Part shown: positions 46,267 to 54,455 of the stretch, piece by piece
Layout: each line of letters begins with the position of its first letter
Position numbering within the stretch: position 1 is the stretch's first letter
Origin: Pseudomonas baetica
GTDB lineage: Bacteria; Pseudomonadota; Gammaproteobacteria; Pseudomonadales; Pseudomonadaceae
Direction of reading: 5' to 3'
DNA length: 64,000 nt
Assembly (NCBI RefSeq): GCF_002813455.1
Contig: NZ_PHHE01000001.1
Span: forward strand, 6,417,001-6,481,000
The notes under the pieces: model-generated
The model's input: only the letters and a program-made list of their open reading frames with translations
What the model was told of the DNA's origin: nothing
Databases searched by the model: none
Position numbers and translations under genes: made by a program

Positions 46267-46288
46267 CCCCACATTTTAAAGGCGGGGC
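46267..46288 (-). promoter_or_regulatory. Leader hairpin motif, copy 2
   Basis: Minus strand: GCCCCGCCTTTAAAATGTGGGG, 3 bases before the start at 46263. It matches copy 1 in the CCCC, GCCTTTAA, T.T and GGGG blocks. Confidence 0.5.
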
Positions 46289-46294
46289 GTATAG

Positions 46295-47806
46295 TTATCT
46301 TGGTATTTGCGGAGTGCAGTTCCACGGCAGCAAGGCTTCGAAGTCCTCTACCGCTGCGGCTTGCGGCAATCGTTCAAGTGCGTGGCGCAGCCACGCATAG
46401 GGCTCTTGGCCGTTGGCTTTAGCCGTCTCGACCAAACTGTAAAGTTGAGCACTGGCCGTCGCGCCTTTGGGCGTGTCGCTGAACAGCCAGTTCTTGCGCC
46501 CTATTACGAAGGGCCTGATCGCACGCTCTGCTGCGTTGTTGTCGATCGGCAAAGAACCGGCTTCGGTGTAGCGCACTAACTTGTCCCAGTTGCTGGCCAG
46601 ATAACTGATGGCTTTGCCCAGCGCGTTTTGCGCCGTCACCTGAGGCTGCGTTCTCTCCAGCCAGGCGCGTAACTGCGCCAGGACTGGCAGGCTGTTTTGC
46701 TGTCGACCTTCATGGCGATGTTCATCGCCGACTTCTTTTAAATCTCGCTCGATACCGTACAGCTTGTTGATCAGATTCAGGGCTATATCGGCACGCCCGG
46801 TTTTGCCCTTGGGTTGCACTTTTTGCGCCTCGACAAACTTGCGTCGCGCATGTGCCCAGCAGCCTAAACGTTCGACACCAGCCTGCGCGCCCAAGGCGTT
46901 ATAGCCGGCGTAATCGTCGGTCATCAGATAGCCGCGATAACCTTCGAGCAGGCGCGACGGTACCTCTTGCGCTCGGCTGGTCGAGTAATCAAAAAGGATC
47001 ACTGGCTGATTCGGCGGTCCGCCGGTTTGTACCCACATCCAGGACTGGCTAGTCGGCTCTCGATCAGGCTCTTTCATCACCTGGACACGCGTTTCGTCGC
47101 AGTGGATTACGTGACTTTCCAGCAGCCTGTCACGCATCAAGTTGAGCAGCGGTTGCAGGTGTTCGCCGCACTGGATGACCCAACGTGCCAAGGTTTGTCG
47201 TGGAATATCGACGCCGTGGCGACCGAGTACTTTTTCGAAGCGATGCAGCGGCAGACCGTCGACGTATTTGGTGGTCAGCAACATCGCCAACACACTGGGA
47301 CTGGCCATGCTCTTTTCAATCAATTGCGCTGGCTTGTCAGCGGTGACCGGCGCGGTTTCACAGCCACGGCAGGCGTAGACCTTGCGGATATGTTTGATCA
47401 CGCGGATCTGCATCGGCACGATTTCCAACTGCTCGCTGGTTTCTTCGCCGATGGCGTGCTTGCGGCAGCCGCAAGCACACATCAGCTCGTGCTCGGGCAG
47501 TTCGTGGATGACTTCGATACGGGGCAAGTCGGCGGACAGAGGCTTGCGTTTGCCACGGCGTTTGGTCGGAGCGACGACTTCTTCCTCCGCCTCTTCGGCG
47601 GCAGGCTCAGCGACACTTTCGGCTTCATTAAAAAGAGCCAATTGCGGGGTCGCTGGGTCGACTGATTGTTCGGATTTACGTCCGAAGAGACGCTGACGTA
47701 GCAGCGCATTTTCTTCTTCAAGATGAACAACCTTGGACTGCATCTGAGCAAGTAATTGCTTGAGCGCAGTCAGGTCATCGGGAAGGTTGTCGGGCATGGA
47801 AATCAT
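46295..47806 (-). CDS. tnpC: IS66-family transposase TnpC
   Basis: 503-residue DDE transposase. The N-terminal coiled coil ([37 protein letters not shown]) precedes a zinc-ribbon-like segment ([23 protein letters not shown]), then the catalytic core with [26 protein letters not shown] and [11 protein letters not shown], and the C-terminal [29 protein letters not shown]. Full length for the family. Confidence 0.95.
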   Translation of the reverse strand: MISMPDNLPDDLTALKQLLAQMQSKVVHLEEENALLRQRLFGRKSEQSVDPATPQLALFNEAESVAEPAAEEAEEEVVAPTKRRGKRKPLSADLPRIEVIHELPEHELMCACGCRKHAIGEETSEQLEIVPMQIRVIKHIRKVYACRGCETAPVTADKPAQLIEKSMASPSVLAMLLTTKYVDGLPLHRFEKVLGRHGVDIPRQTLARWVIQCGEHLQPLLNLMRDRLLESHVIHCDETRVQVMKEPDREPTSQSWMWVQTGGPPNQPVILFDYSTSRAQEVPSRLLEGYRGYLMTDDYAGYNALGAQAGVERLGCWAHARRKFVEAQKVQPKGKTGRADIALNLINKLYGIERDLKEVGDEHRHEGRQQNSLPVLAQLRAWLERTQPQVTAQNALGKAISYLASNWDKLVRYTEAGSLPIDNNAAERAIRPFVIGRKNWLFSDTPKGATASAQLYSLVETAKANGQEPYAWLRHALERLPQAAAVEDFEALLPWNCTPQIPR

Positions 47807-47824
47807 GCCGTGGATTATACCGAA

Positions 47825-48184
47825 TCAGGCGACAAATCGAGGTGTCAAAACCTGATGTGGACGGTTGCGCCACAGATCAAAACCATCGAGCAGCCAGTTC
47901 AGCTCCTGGACCGTCAGCACGATGGCTTCGTCGCTGTGATCGGGCGATGTTTTGAAGCGTTCGGATTCAAGGCGTTTGAGCCAAAGGCAAAAGCCGTTGC
48001 GTTCCCAATACAAAATCTTCACCCGATTGCGGGGTTTGTTGAGAAAGACGAAAAGCACCGGATCGAACACCGCCACTTTGATATCCAGCTCCACCAGTGC
48101 GGCTAGGCCGTCGATGGATTTTCGTAAGTCTACGGGTTTAGGGTAGAGGTACACTTTTTCAACTTTGGCGTCGGGACGCATCAT
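47825..48184 (-). CDS. tnpB: IS66-family accessory protein TnpB
   Basis: 119-residue IS66 Orf2-like protein: KVYLYPKPVDLRKSIDGLAALVE, VFLNKPRNRVKILYWERNGFCLWLKRLE. Normal length. It starts 18 bases before tnpC on the same strand and is required, by family precedent, for transposition. Confidence 0.93.
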   Translation of the reverse strand: MMRPDAKVEKVYLYPKPVDLRKSIDGLAALVELDIKVAVFDPVLFVFLNKPRNRVKILYWERNGFCLWLKRLESERFKTSPDHSDEAIVLTVQELNWLLDGFDLWRNRPHQVLTPRFVA

Positions 48185-48220
48185 GGCCGCTGGCTTCTGA
48201 AAGAGATCGGGAGCACAGCA

Positions 48221-49519
48221 TCAGGCATCAAATCGCGGCTTTGAATGTGGGGTTTGTGGAGCGGTTACGTCCCAAGCAGTATCATATTTCGATACGTTTT
48301 CCACCGTGTCGTTAGTGATCAACAGCTTTTCACGTTCCAGTTTGTTTCTTTGTTCGGATAGAGAGACAATCTTTCTGTCGAACTCGGGCAGTGGCCCGTA
48401 CTTTTCTAAAGATTGGACTACGTTGTTTATTTTTTCACCGACATCTCTCAGTTGGCCATCTATCACAATCAATTTTTTCTGGGATGATGACAGTTCAATA
48501 TTTTGCATTGCTTTTTCAACTGCGCCTGTCGCTGTGTCATAGCAAACATGTAAAAGCACTGGCACAGGAAAGGATTTTGAATTTTTGCATCTTAAGTCAC
48601 CATATACACATCTAGTGGTGCATCGCATGGTGAATGGACTGTTCTTGTTGATCTTAACCTGCATGTTTGCACCGCAATCCCCACATTTAATAAGGCCAGA
48701 AAGAAAGTGAGTGCGTGGTGCGGTTGGGGGTTTGTATTCGTCGTTGAAACGTTTTTGTACTTGGTAGAATAATTCATCAGATACAATTGATGGGTATATT
48801 TTGTAGTCTTTCCAGTATCCGATGGCAATCCTATTGGTTAACCATCGACGTATTGTGCTAGGGTTTATGGTCTCAAAAGCTGTGTTTGATTGGATAAGAC
48901 GCTTTAATATGCGTCGTTCTCCGATGCCAGATAGAGCGTCCTCAAATGCTCCTTTCATTGCATCGGCAATATCAGGCTTTACTGTGCCATCTGAGTTCAG
49001 CCAAATGGGTGTCCTCCGCTTCGGGATGATTCCATTCATTGCAAGCGCTTCTCTTCTCTTATAACTTGCCTTGACTCGCTCTGATAGGGATGCGCTATAC
49101 ATATAGGCCTGTTGTACTTTTCCCACCAAAGACCATATTTGTTCGGATTTGATGATTGGGCCATAGGTGCACCCATCTTGTAACGTTATGATTTGTACTT
49201 TTGCGCTAACGATTTGATCTATTAACGAAATCATCTGCATCTCTGGAAGACGACCAATCCTGTCGATAGCCTCAACAAGGATCACGTCCCCTTCTTTGAT
49301 TTCACCTTGTTCGATGGCTTCAAGTAACTTTCCAAAACCATGCTTTAAATGATCGCCTTTAGAGGCTGAGCGACCAAGGTCTTCAAACTTTTTTGGATAA
49401 ATTTGGTAGCCTTTGTTGTTTTCAATCCATTCAGATATCAATTCTTGTTGTCTGGATAAACTGCTTCCTTTACCTTGTTTCGTACTTGAAAAACGTGCAT
49501 AGCCAACCGCGTAGGGCAT
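48221..49519 (-). CDS. Large serine recombinase (integrase of the element)
   Basis: 432-residue site-specific integrase. The resolvase-type catalytic domain begins MPYAVGYARFSSTKQGKGSS with nucleophile Ser11 or Ser12, includes VILVEAIDRIGRLPE, then the recombinase domain (NGIIPKRRTPIWL, ALSGIGERRILKRLIQS), a zinc ribbon (GLIKCGDCGANMQV.., CTTRCVYGDLRCKN) and a coiled coil (GQLRDVGEKINNVVQSLEK, SEQRNKLERE). It is transcribed inward, about 200 bases from the right junction, so it joins attP by itself. It is on the short side; the last residues (TAPQTPHSKPRFDA) lie next to the IS66 element and may not be original. Confidence 0.93.
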   Translation of the reverse strand: MPYAVGYARFSSTKQGKGSSLSRQQELISEWIENNKGYQIYPKKFEDLGRSASKGDHLKHGFGKLLEAIEQGEIKEGDVILVEAIDRIGRLPEMQMISLIDQIVSAKVQIITLQDGCTYGPIIKSEQIWSLVGKVQQAYMYSASLSERVKASYKRREALAMNGIIPKRRTPIWLNSDGTVKPDIADAMKGAFEDALSGIGERRILKRLIQSNTAFETINPSTIRRWLTNRIAIGYWKDYKIYPSIVSDELFYQVQKRFNDEYKPPTAPRTHFLSGLIKCGDCGANMQVKINKNSPFTMRCTTRCVYGDLRCKNSKSFPVPVLLHVCYDTATGAVEKAMQNIELSSSQKKLIVIDGQLRDVGEKINNVVQSLEKYGPLPEFDRKIVSLSEQRNKLEREKLLITNDTVENVSKYDTAWDVTAPQTPHSKPRFDA

Positions 49520-49555
49520 ATTTCACCTTCGTGATGTTTTGATGGGTCGAAGTTG

Positions 49556-49575
49556 CCGTCGATGTCAGTCGACGG
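49556..49575. promoter_or_regulatory. Inverted repeat upstream of the integrase gene
   Basis: CCGTCGA and TCGACGG form perfect 7-bp arms around tgtcag, 37 bases upstream of the recombinase start: a possible operator. Confidence 0.4.
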
Positions 49576-49692
49576 TGCTTGTAATCGTGAGTTTTTTTCG
49601 CTTGGAGATGAAAGATTTATAACACGCGATACGTCCATTCTAAACATTCAAAAGAAATATAATGATCTGCTTGCTGGTATCTTGGGCAGGCG

Positions 49693-49740
49693 TTCGTAGT
49701 GGTAATGCGGATATTAGCGAGTTCAAGGCCGCCAGCACCG
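49693..49740. other. Right attachment junction (attR) of the element
   Basis: Element arm TTCGTAGTGGTAATGC (49693-49708), 8 bases, core GCGAG (49717-49721), then host TTCAAGGCCGCC. With the attL arm, the reconstructed attP is about 54 bases long and symmetric around the GA of the core, the expected crossover dinucleotide position. Confidence 0.85.
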
Positions 49741-50219
49741 CACTGAGCCTGATTGCCAAGTACCATTCCCACGTCGACCTGATCAACATGATGTCGCGCC
49801 TGGCACGGGAAGAACTGGTGCACCACGAACAAGTCATGCGCATCATGAAACGTCGCAAGATCGAACTGCGCCAGTTGCATGCTGGCCGTTACGCCTCGGG
49901 CCTGCGCAAAGTGGTACGCAGCCACGAGCCGGTGAAACTGGTGGATACGCTGGTGGTCGGGGCGTTTATCGAAGCGCGCAGTTGCGAGCGGTTCGAAGCA
50001 CTGGTACCGCATTTGGACGAAGAACTCGGCAAGTTCTACTTCGGCTTGCTGAAAAGCGAGGCGCGGCATTTTCAGGGTTACCTGAAGCTGGCTTATCAGT
50101 ATGGTGACGCCAAAGACATCGCCCAGGTCATCGACAAAGTCCGCGCCGCCGAGCAGGAACTGATCGAATCGCCAGACGAAGAATTCCGTTTCCATAGCGG
50201 CGTCCCCGTCGCGGCATAA
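49717..50219 (+). pseudogene. miaE: miaE, 3' fragment cut off by the element
   Basis: Resumes the host gene at GAG-TTC-AAG (EFKAASTALSLIAKYHSHVDL) through the iron-ligand motifs REELVHHEQV, EARSCERFEAL and SEARHFQGYLK to the stop at 50219. With the 37 codons at 34952 it would give a 203-residue MiaE. An accidental frame opening at 49662 inside the element could make an N-terminally altered 185-residue protein, but it lacks a recognised ribosome site. Confidence 0.92.
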
Positions 50220-50281
50220 TCCCTGCGGCAGCTCCTGTACGGGAATTGTTAAAAACTCTTAAGAGCATGAAACATCACCTG

Positions 50282-50306
50282 AAACCGGCCCCAGCGGCCG
50301 GTTTTT
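50282..50306 (+). terminator. Intrinsic terminator of native miaE
   Basis: Stem AAACCGGCC / GGCCGGTTT with a 5-base loop, followed by TT, 60 bases past the stop codon. Confidence 0.85.
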
Positions 50307-50375
50307 GCTGCCTGCGATAAACGCCCCGGCAGCGATTGCCGCCATAATGTCGCCCACTTCACATAGGGTCGACAG

Positions 50376-51092
50376 ATGGTCGTTATGGATAACCTGGGTT
50401 TTGGCAAAGTCCTGCTGGTCGAAGATGATGAGCGTCTCGCCGCGTTGATTGCGCACTTCCTCGAACAACACGGCTATGAGGTGCGCACGGTGCATCGCGG
50501 CGATCTGGCCGTGGCCGCTTTTGTGGAATTCAAACCCAAGGTCGTGGTGCTCGATCTGATGCTGCCGGGGCAGAGCGGTCTGCACGTATGCCGTGAGATT
50601 CGTAGCGTGTCGGACACGCCGATTGTCATCCTGACGGCCAAGGAAGATGACCTCGACCATATTCTCGGTCTGGAGTCTGGCGCCGATGACTACGTAATCA
50701 AACCGATCAAACCACCGGTGCTGCTGGCCCGGTTGCGCGCCCTGCAGCGGCGGCAGGTGCCGGACAGTGGCGTGGTGCATTTTCTCGAATTCGGCCAGTT
50801 GAGTATCGACCGCAGTTGCCGCGAAGTGCGCCTGGCCGGTGAGCTGATCGAAATGACCACCATGGAGTTCGAGCTGCTGTGGCTGCTGGCCAGTGCCGCC
50901 GGTCATACCCTGTCGCGCGATGACATCCTCAATCGTATGCGCGGCATCGCCTTCGATGGGCTTAATCGCAGTGTCGACGTGTACATCAGCAAGTTACGCA
51001 ACAAACTCAAGGACAATCCCCGTGAGCCGGTGTGCATCAAGACCGTGTGGGGCAAGGGCTATCTGTTCAATCCGTTTGCGTGGGAGCTGTAG
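50376..51092 (+). CDS. rstA: OmpR-family response regulator, RstA-like
   Basis: 238 residues: receiver domain (VLLVEDDERLAALIAHFLEQH, phospho-acceptor Asp in VVVLDLMLPGQSG, Lys in DYVIKPIKP) and a C-terminal winged helix (FGQLSIDRSCREV, LASAAGHTLSRDDILNRM, YISKLRNKLKDNP). It regulates genes when phosphorylated by the kinase that starts at the next base. The ATG at 50376 is preceded by AGGGTCG; a second ATG lies three codons on. RstA is the closest name, and the regulon is unknown. Confidence 0.9.
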   Translation: MVVMDNLGFGKVLLVEDDERLAALIAHFLEQHGYEVRTVHRGDLAVAAFVEFKPKVVVLDLMLPGQSGLHVCREIRSVSDTPIVILTAKEDDLDHILGLESGADDYVIKPIKPPVLLARLRALQRRQVPDSGVVHFLEFGQLSIDRSCREVRLAGELIEMTTMEFELLWLLASAAGHTLSRDDILNRMRGIAFDGLNRSVDVYISKLRNKLKDNPREPVCIKTVWGKGYLFNPFAWEL

Positions 51093-52379
51093 ATGCTGCG
51101 GTTATTTCTCGGGCTGTTTCTGGTGATGACGGTGGGGCTGGTACTGGCCCTGCAAACCGTCGAACACACTTTCAACGCGTTGCTCGACAATCAGATGCAG
51201 GCCTACAACCGCGAGGCGGTGCGCGGTCAGGCATGGTCGCTGGTGGATCATTTGCGCGGGCTTCAGGGCGAGGCGCGCGAGCAGCAGCTGGAAGCTTTGC
51301 GCCCGCATTACGGGCTGACGCTGAAGCTGGCCGAGGCCGATCAACTGGCCCTCACCACCGAGGAAAAAAACCAGCTGGCGCAGAATCTGCTGGTGATCCG
51401 CGACAGCTACACGCAGTTCATCAGCAACATTGACGGTGGTTCGCAGTTGCTCAGCATCAAGCTGCCGCCGGAGCCCAGCCTGATGCCGTTCTACATCTCG
51501 GCGGCTTATGGGATGCTCGCGGTGCTGATCGGCATCGTGCTGTTTTTCTGGGTGCGTCCGCACTGGCGTGATCTGGAAAAACTGCGCCTGGCTGCAGAGC
51601 GTTTTGGCGACAACGATCTGTCGGTACGCATCAAGCTGTCGAAACGCTCGAACATCCGTGATCTGGCCGAACACTTCAACCTGATGGCGGCGCGCATCGA
51701 GAGTCTGATCGCCAATCAGCGCGAACTGACTAATGCCGTGTCCCACGAACTGCGCACGCCGATTGCGCGGCTGTCATTTGAGCTCGATCAGCTCAAGCAG
51801 CAACCGGACGCCAGCCAGAGCCGCGAACTGATTGCCGACATGTACGCCGACCTTGGCGAGCTGGAAGAAATGGTCTCCGAACTGCTGACCTACGCCAGCC
51901 TTGAACGCGGCGCGACGGTGATCAAGCGCGAGAATATTCAAGCGGCCAATTGGCTGGACAGCGTGGTCGGCAGTGTGGCGCTGGAAGCGGAGGCGGCGGG
52001 GGTGCAGTTGTTGATTGGCGAGTGCCGGCTCGACACCGTGCGCATTGAGCCGCGCTTCATGGCGCGGGCGGTGATCAATCTGCTGCGCAATGCCATTCGG
52101 TATGCCGAGCAGCGGGTGGAAGTGACGCTGGTGCGTACGGGGGATTTCTACGAAGTGCAGGTCAACGACGATGGGCCGGGGGTGCCGGTGCATGGTCGGG
52201 AGAAGATTTTTGAGCCGTTTTCACGGCTGGATGCGAGTCGGGATCGGCGCACCGGTGGGTTTGGCCTGGGGCTGGCGCTGGTGCGGCGGGTTTCGCAGTC
52301 CCATGGTGGCCAGGTTGAAGTGGGGGATTCGCCTTGGGGTGGGGCGTCGTTTCGCATGACCTGGGCGCATCTGGATTGA
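51093..52379 (+). CDS. rstB: Sensor histidine kinase, RstB-like
   Basis: 428-residue membrane sensor kinase. Membrane helix near 2-20, a periplasmic domain of about 115 residues, second helix (AAYGMLAVLIGIVLFFWV), HAMP, dimerisation helix with the phospho-accepting His in NAVSHELRTPIARLSFE, and a catalytic ATPase domain (NLLRNAIRYAEQRV, NDDGPGVPVHGREKIFEPF, GGFGLGLALVRRVS). It directly follows the response regulator gene with no gap. Signal unknown. Confidence 0.93.
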   Translation: MLRLFLGLFLVMTVGLVLALQTVEHTFNALLDNQMQAYNREAVRGQAWSLVDHLRGLQGEAREQQLEALRPHYGLTLKLAEADQLALTTEEKNQLAQNLLVIRDSYTQFISNIDGGSQLLSIKLPPEPSLMPFYISAAYGMLAVLIGIVLFFWVRPHWRDLEKLRLAAERFGDNDLSVRIKLSKRSNIRDLAEHFNLMAARIESLIANQRELTNAVSHELRTPIARLSFELDQLKQQPDASQSRELIADMYADLGELEEMVSELLTYASLERGATVIKRENIQAANWLDSVVGSVALEAEAAGVQLLIGECRLDTVRIEPRFMARAVINLLRNAIRYAEQRVEVTLVRTGDFYEVQVNDDGPGVPVHGREKIFEPFSRLDASRDRRTGGFGLGLALVRRVSQSHGGQVEVGDSPWGGASFRMTWAHLD

Positions 52380-52397
52380 TCATCGTTGTCAGTTCCG

Positions 52398-52470
52398 GCG
52401 CTTTCGCGAGCAAGCCCGCTCCCACAGAGGAACGCAATCAAATGTGGGAGCGGGCTTGCTCGCGAAGGGG
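52398..52470. repeat. Inverted REP pair
   Basis: gcgagcaagcccgctcccac and gtgggagcgggcttgctcgc separated by about 20 bases, between convergent genes. Confidence 0.85.
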
Positions 52471-52490
52471 CCGTCAGATACACCGAACAG

Positions 52491-53288
52491 TCAGAAGGTG
52501 TAGGCCACCTGCCCAACCACTGAAGTCTGCAACCTGCGCTCGACAATCGGGCTGTCCGCCGCCTCATGGCTCAGATACTGCGCCGCCAGCACCGAAGACA
52601 CACTCCAGCGCTCATCCAGCGGCAACGTCCAGGTCAAATCTGCCCCGCGACTGATCAACCCGCCTTTCGCTTCATACGCGCGAAACTGGCTGCGAAAAGC
52701 CTGCGCGGTGCTCACGCCGTACCAGGTACGCAGGTAATCGCTGTCGCCGAACTGGCTGTTGAGCCCGCCGATCACCTTGCCGAAACGGCCCTCATACAGC
52801 GGCAGGTTGATGCTCAGTTTCAAGCGATTCCACGATGATCCGGTGTCGTGGTCATCGCCGTCCTTTTCCAGCGCATGCTCGAAGCTTGCACCGAGAATGA
52901 TCGGCCCCATGTGATAACTGCCGTCGACGCCCAGCACCGGACGTGACTTGATCGAGCCCATGCCGTTCAGCTCGTCAGAACCCTTGAAACCGGTCTTGCG
53001 ATCCTTGCGTACATCGCTGGCGCCGATATAAACGCTGAGGCCGAAATCGTCTTCGTCGAAGCCCCAGCCCAGGCCACGGAGGCTGTCGAGAAAAAAGCCT
53101 TGCGGGCTGACCACTTCCACGCCGACCAGCGGCGCCGTCACGCGCTCATCGCTGCCGCTGTAGCGCGGTGCATTGACCGCGCCACCGCGCAGGGTTGCGT
53201 GCCAGTCTTCGGCGCGCAGTGAATCAGCCGGCAGCAGCAGGCAAAGGGAAGTCAGCGACAGTGAGAATGTTCGAAGCGAAACTGGCAT
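52491..53288 (-). CDS. MipA/OmpV-family outer membrane protein
   Basis: 265 residues. Signal peptide (SLTSLCLLLPADSLRA), then a beta-barrel-type sequence: RGGAVNAPRYSGSDERVTAPLVGVEV near the mature start, typical of MipA/OmpV, and a C-terminal aromatic strand ending VVGQVAYTF. MipA can scaffold murein synthases; OmpV-like proteins are outer-membrane channels. The precise role here is unknown. It is located right after a two-component system, convergent with it. Confidence 0.87.
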   Translation of the reverse strand: MPVSLRTFSLSLTSLCLLLPADSLRAEDWHATLRGGAVNAPRYSGSDERVTAPLVGVEVVSPQGFFLDSLRGLGWGFDEDDFGLSVYIGASDVRKDRKTGFKGSDELNGMGSIKSRPVLGVDGSYHMGPIILGASFEHALEKDGDDHDTGSSWNRLKLSINLPLYEGRFGKVIGGLNSQFGDSDYLRTWYGVSTAQAFRSQFRAYEAKGGLISRGADLTWTLPLDERWSVSSVLAAQYLSHEAADSPIVERRLQTSVVGQVAYTF

Positions 53289-53471
53289 GGGGCACCCAAG
53301 GGGAATGTGAATGCGCCCATGCTAGGCAGGTGTTGCCCGACAATCTTTGCCAGCTTTGTCGGGAAACTGTCAAAGACTGTGAAGCGGCTAACGGGTCAGG
53401 CCCAGACGTTCATGCCACTGGACCCCCACCGCCAGCCCGGTCAGCATGTCCGGCAAAAAGGGATGCCCCTC

Positions 53472-54356
53472 ATGCGTAAACTCCCCTCACTGGCCGCTTT
53501 GCGAACCTTCGAATGCGCTGCCCGCCACGCCCATTTCGGCCGGGCCGCGGCCGAACTGTGCGTCACTGACAGCGCCGTCAGCCACCAGATCCGTCAGCTC
53601 GAAGAGCAGCTCGGGGTGTCGCTGTTCATCCGCGAAGGCCGGCAGATTCGCCCGACTATCGCCGCCGGCCGCTTGATGCAGAGCCTGCAACAAGCCTTCG
53701 AACTGATCGGCGATGCCTGCGACGAGCTGCGCGATCCCTCCTCGCTGGCCGTGTTGCGCCTGGCGGTCACCGCAGAGCTGGCGCAAAAGTGGTTGATGAA
53801 CCGCCTCACTGACTTCTACGTGCGTTATCCGCACATCACCCTGCATCTCTATGAACAGCCGATCGACGCCAGCGCGCCGGGTGAAGACATTGACCTGGCG
53901 ATCACCTACGGCACCGGCCCGGTGGACAGCAGCGCCTACTTCGTCAGGCCATTGCCGGATTTGCAGTTTTTCCCGGTGTGCAGCCCCGGTCTGTTCAACC
54001 AAGGCAATCTGAAAACCCCGAAGGATCTGGTCCGCCATTGCCTGCTGCACGACGATCAGGACGGCAAGACCTGGACCGCGTGGCTGACCAGCCATGCCGG
54101 TGATCAACGCCCGCAACGCCAGTTGTATTTCGCCCACGCAGGTCTTGCGCTGGAAGCGGCGGCGCAGGGCCAGGGCGTGGCGATGGGCGACAACCTCACC
54201 GCCCAGGAAGATTTGCAGAACGGGCGACTGGTGCGGCCGTTTACCGCCAGCATGACCGCGCTGGGCCAGTACGCGCTGGTCTGCGAACGGCTGCGCCTGG
54301 AGCGCCCCGCCGTGGCGCAGATGCTCGAATGGTTCAACGAACAACTGGCCGATTGA
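53472..54356 (+). CDS. LysR-family regulator, GcvA-like
   Basis: 294 residues. Winged helix-turn-helix at 1-65 (LPSLAALRTFECAARHAHFGRAAAEL, SAVSHQIRQLEEQLGVSLF), then a substrate-binding domain (LAVTAELAQKWLMNRLTDFYVRYPHITLHLYEQ) in the GcvA/AmpR group. It stands just before agmatine deiminase and a polyamine-binding protein on the same strand, so it may control agmatine or polyamine use. Start chosen at 53472 (MRKLPSL), with AGGGA 9 bases upstream; an ATG nine bases earlier is possible. Confidence 0.9.
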   Translation: MRKLPSLAALRTFECAARHAHFGRAAAELCVTDSAVSHQIRQLEEQLGVSLFIREGRQIRPTIAAGRLMQSLQQAFELIGDACDELRDPSSLAVLRLAVTAELAQKWLMNRLTDFYVRYPHITLHLYEQPIDASAPGEDIDLAITYGTGPVDSSAYFVRPLPDLQFFPVCSPGLFNQGNLKTPKDLVRHCLLHDDQDGKTWTAWLTSHAGDQRPQRQLYFAHAGLALEAAAQGQGVAMGDNLTAQEDLQNGRLVRPFTASMTALGQYALVCERLRLERPAVAQMLEWFNEQLAD

Positions 54357-54455
54357 TGAGTTGAATTCAACTGTTCCGTACTAATCATCGTTGGCGAGCC
54401 CGGCGTCTGCGCCCTTAGCCTGTGGTCATTCCCAACACCAGGACGAGGTTTGACC

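Larger units (their letters stand above)
46290..48215 (-). mobile_element. IS66-family element (tnpB-tnpC, no tnpA seen)
   Basis: Contains intact tnpB and tnpC, but the small first gene tnpA expected upstream of tnpB is absent; tnpB begins only 37 bases from the recombinase gene. I could not identify terminal inverted repeats or a target duplication, so the ends are approximate. Either a tnpA-less IS66 subtype or a truncated copy whose insertion may have altered the 3' end of the recombinase gene. Confidence 0.7.
35058..49721. mobile_element. Large-serine-recombinase element integrated in miaE (about 14.66 kb)
   Basis: The ends are set by the interrupted miaE and the shared GCGAG at 35058-35062 and 49717-49721. 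It carries the recombinase at the right end, a complete replacement miaE at the left end, and between them a DRT3 antiphage locus, a resolvase, a pyocin/immunity pair, an XRE-controlled small membrane operon, a YagK/YfjJ gene and two insertion sequences. Much of it (35700-39000, 44250-46250) is AT-rich compared with the flanks. No replication, conjugation or capsid genes are seen, so it would be a non-conjugative genomic island. Confidence 0.9.

Noticed and set aside
49662..50219. 185-residue MiaE-like gene taken as intact
   Set aside because: It is the host 3' fragment with a chance start inside the element; the first 36 native residues are at 34952.
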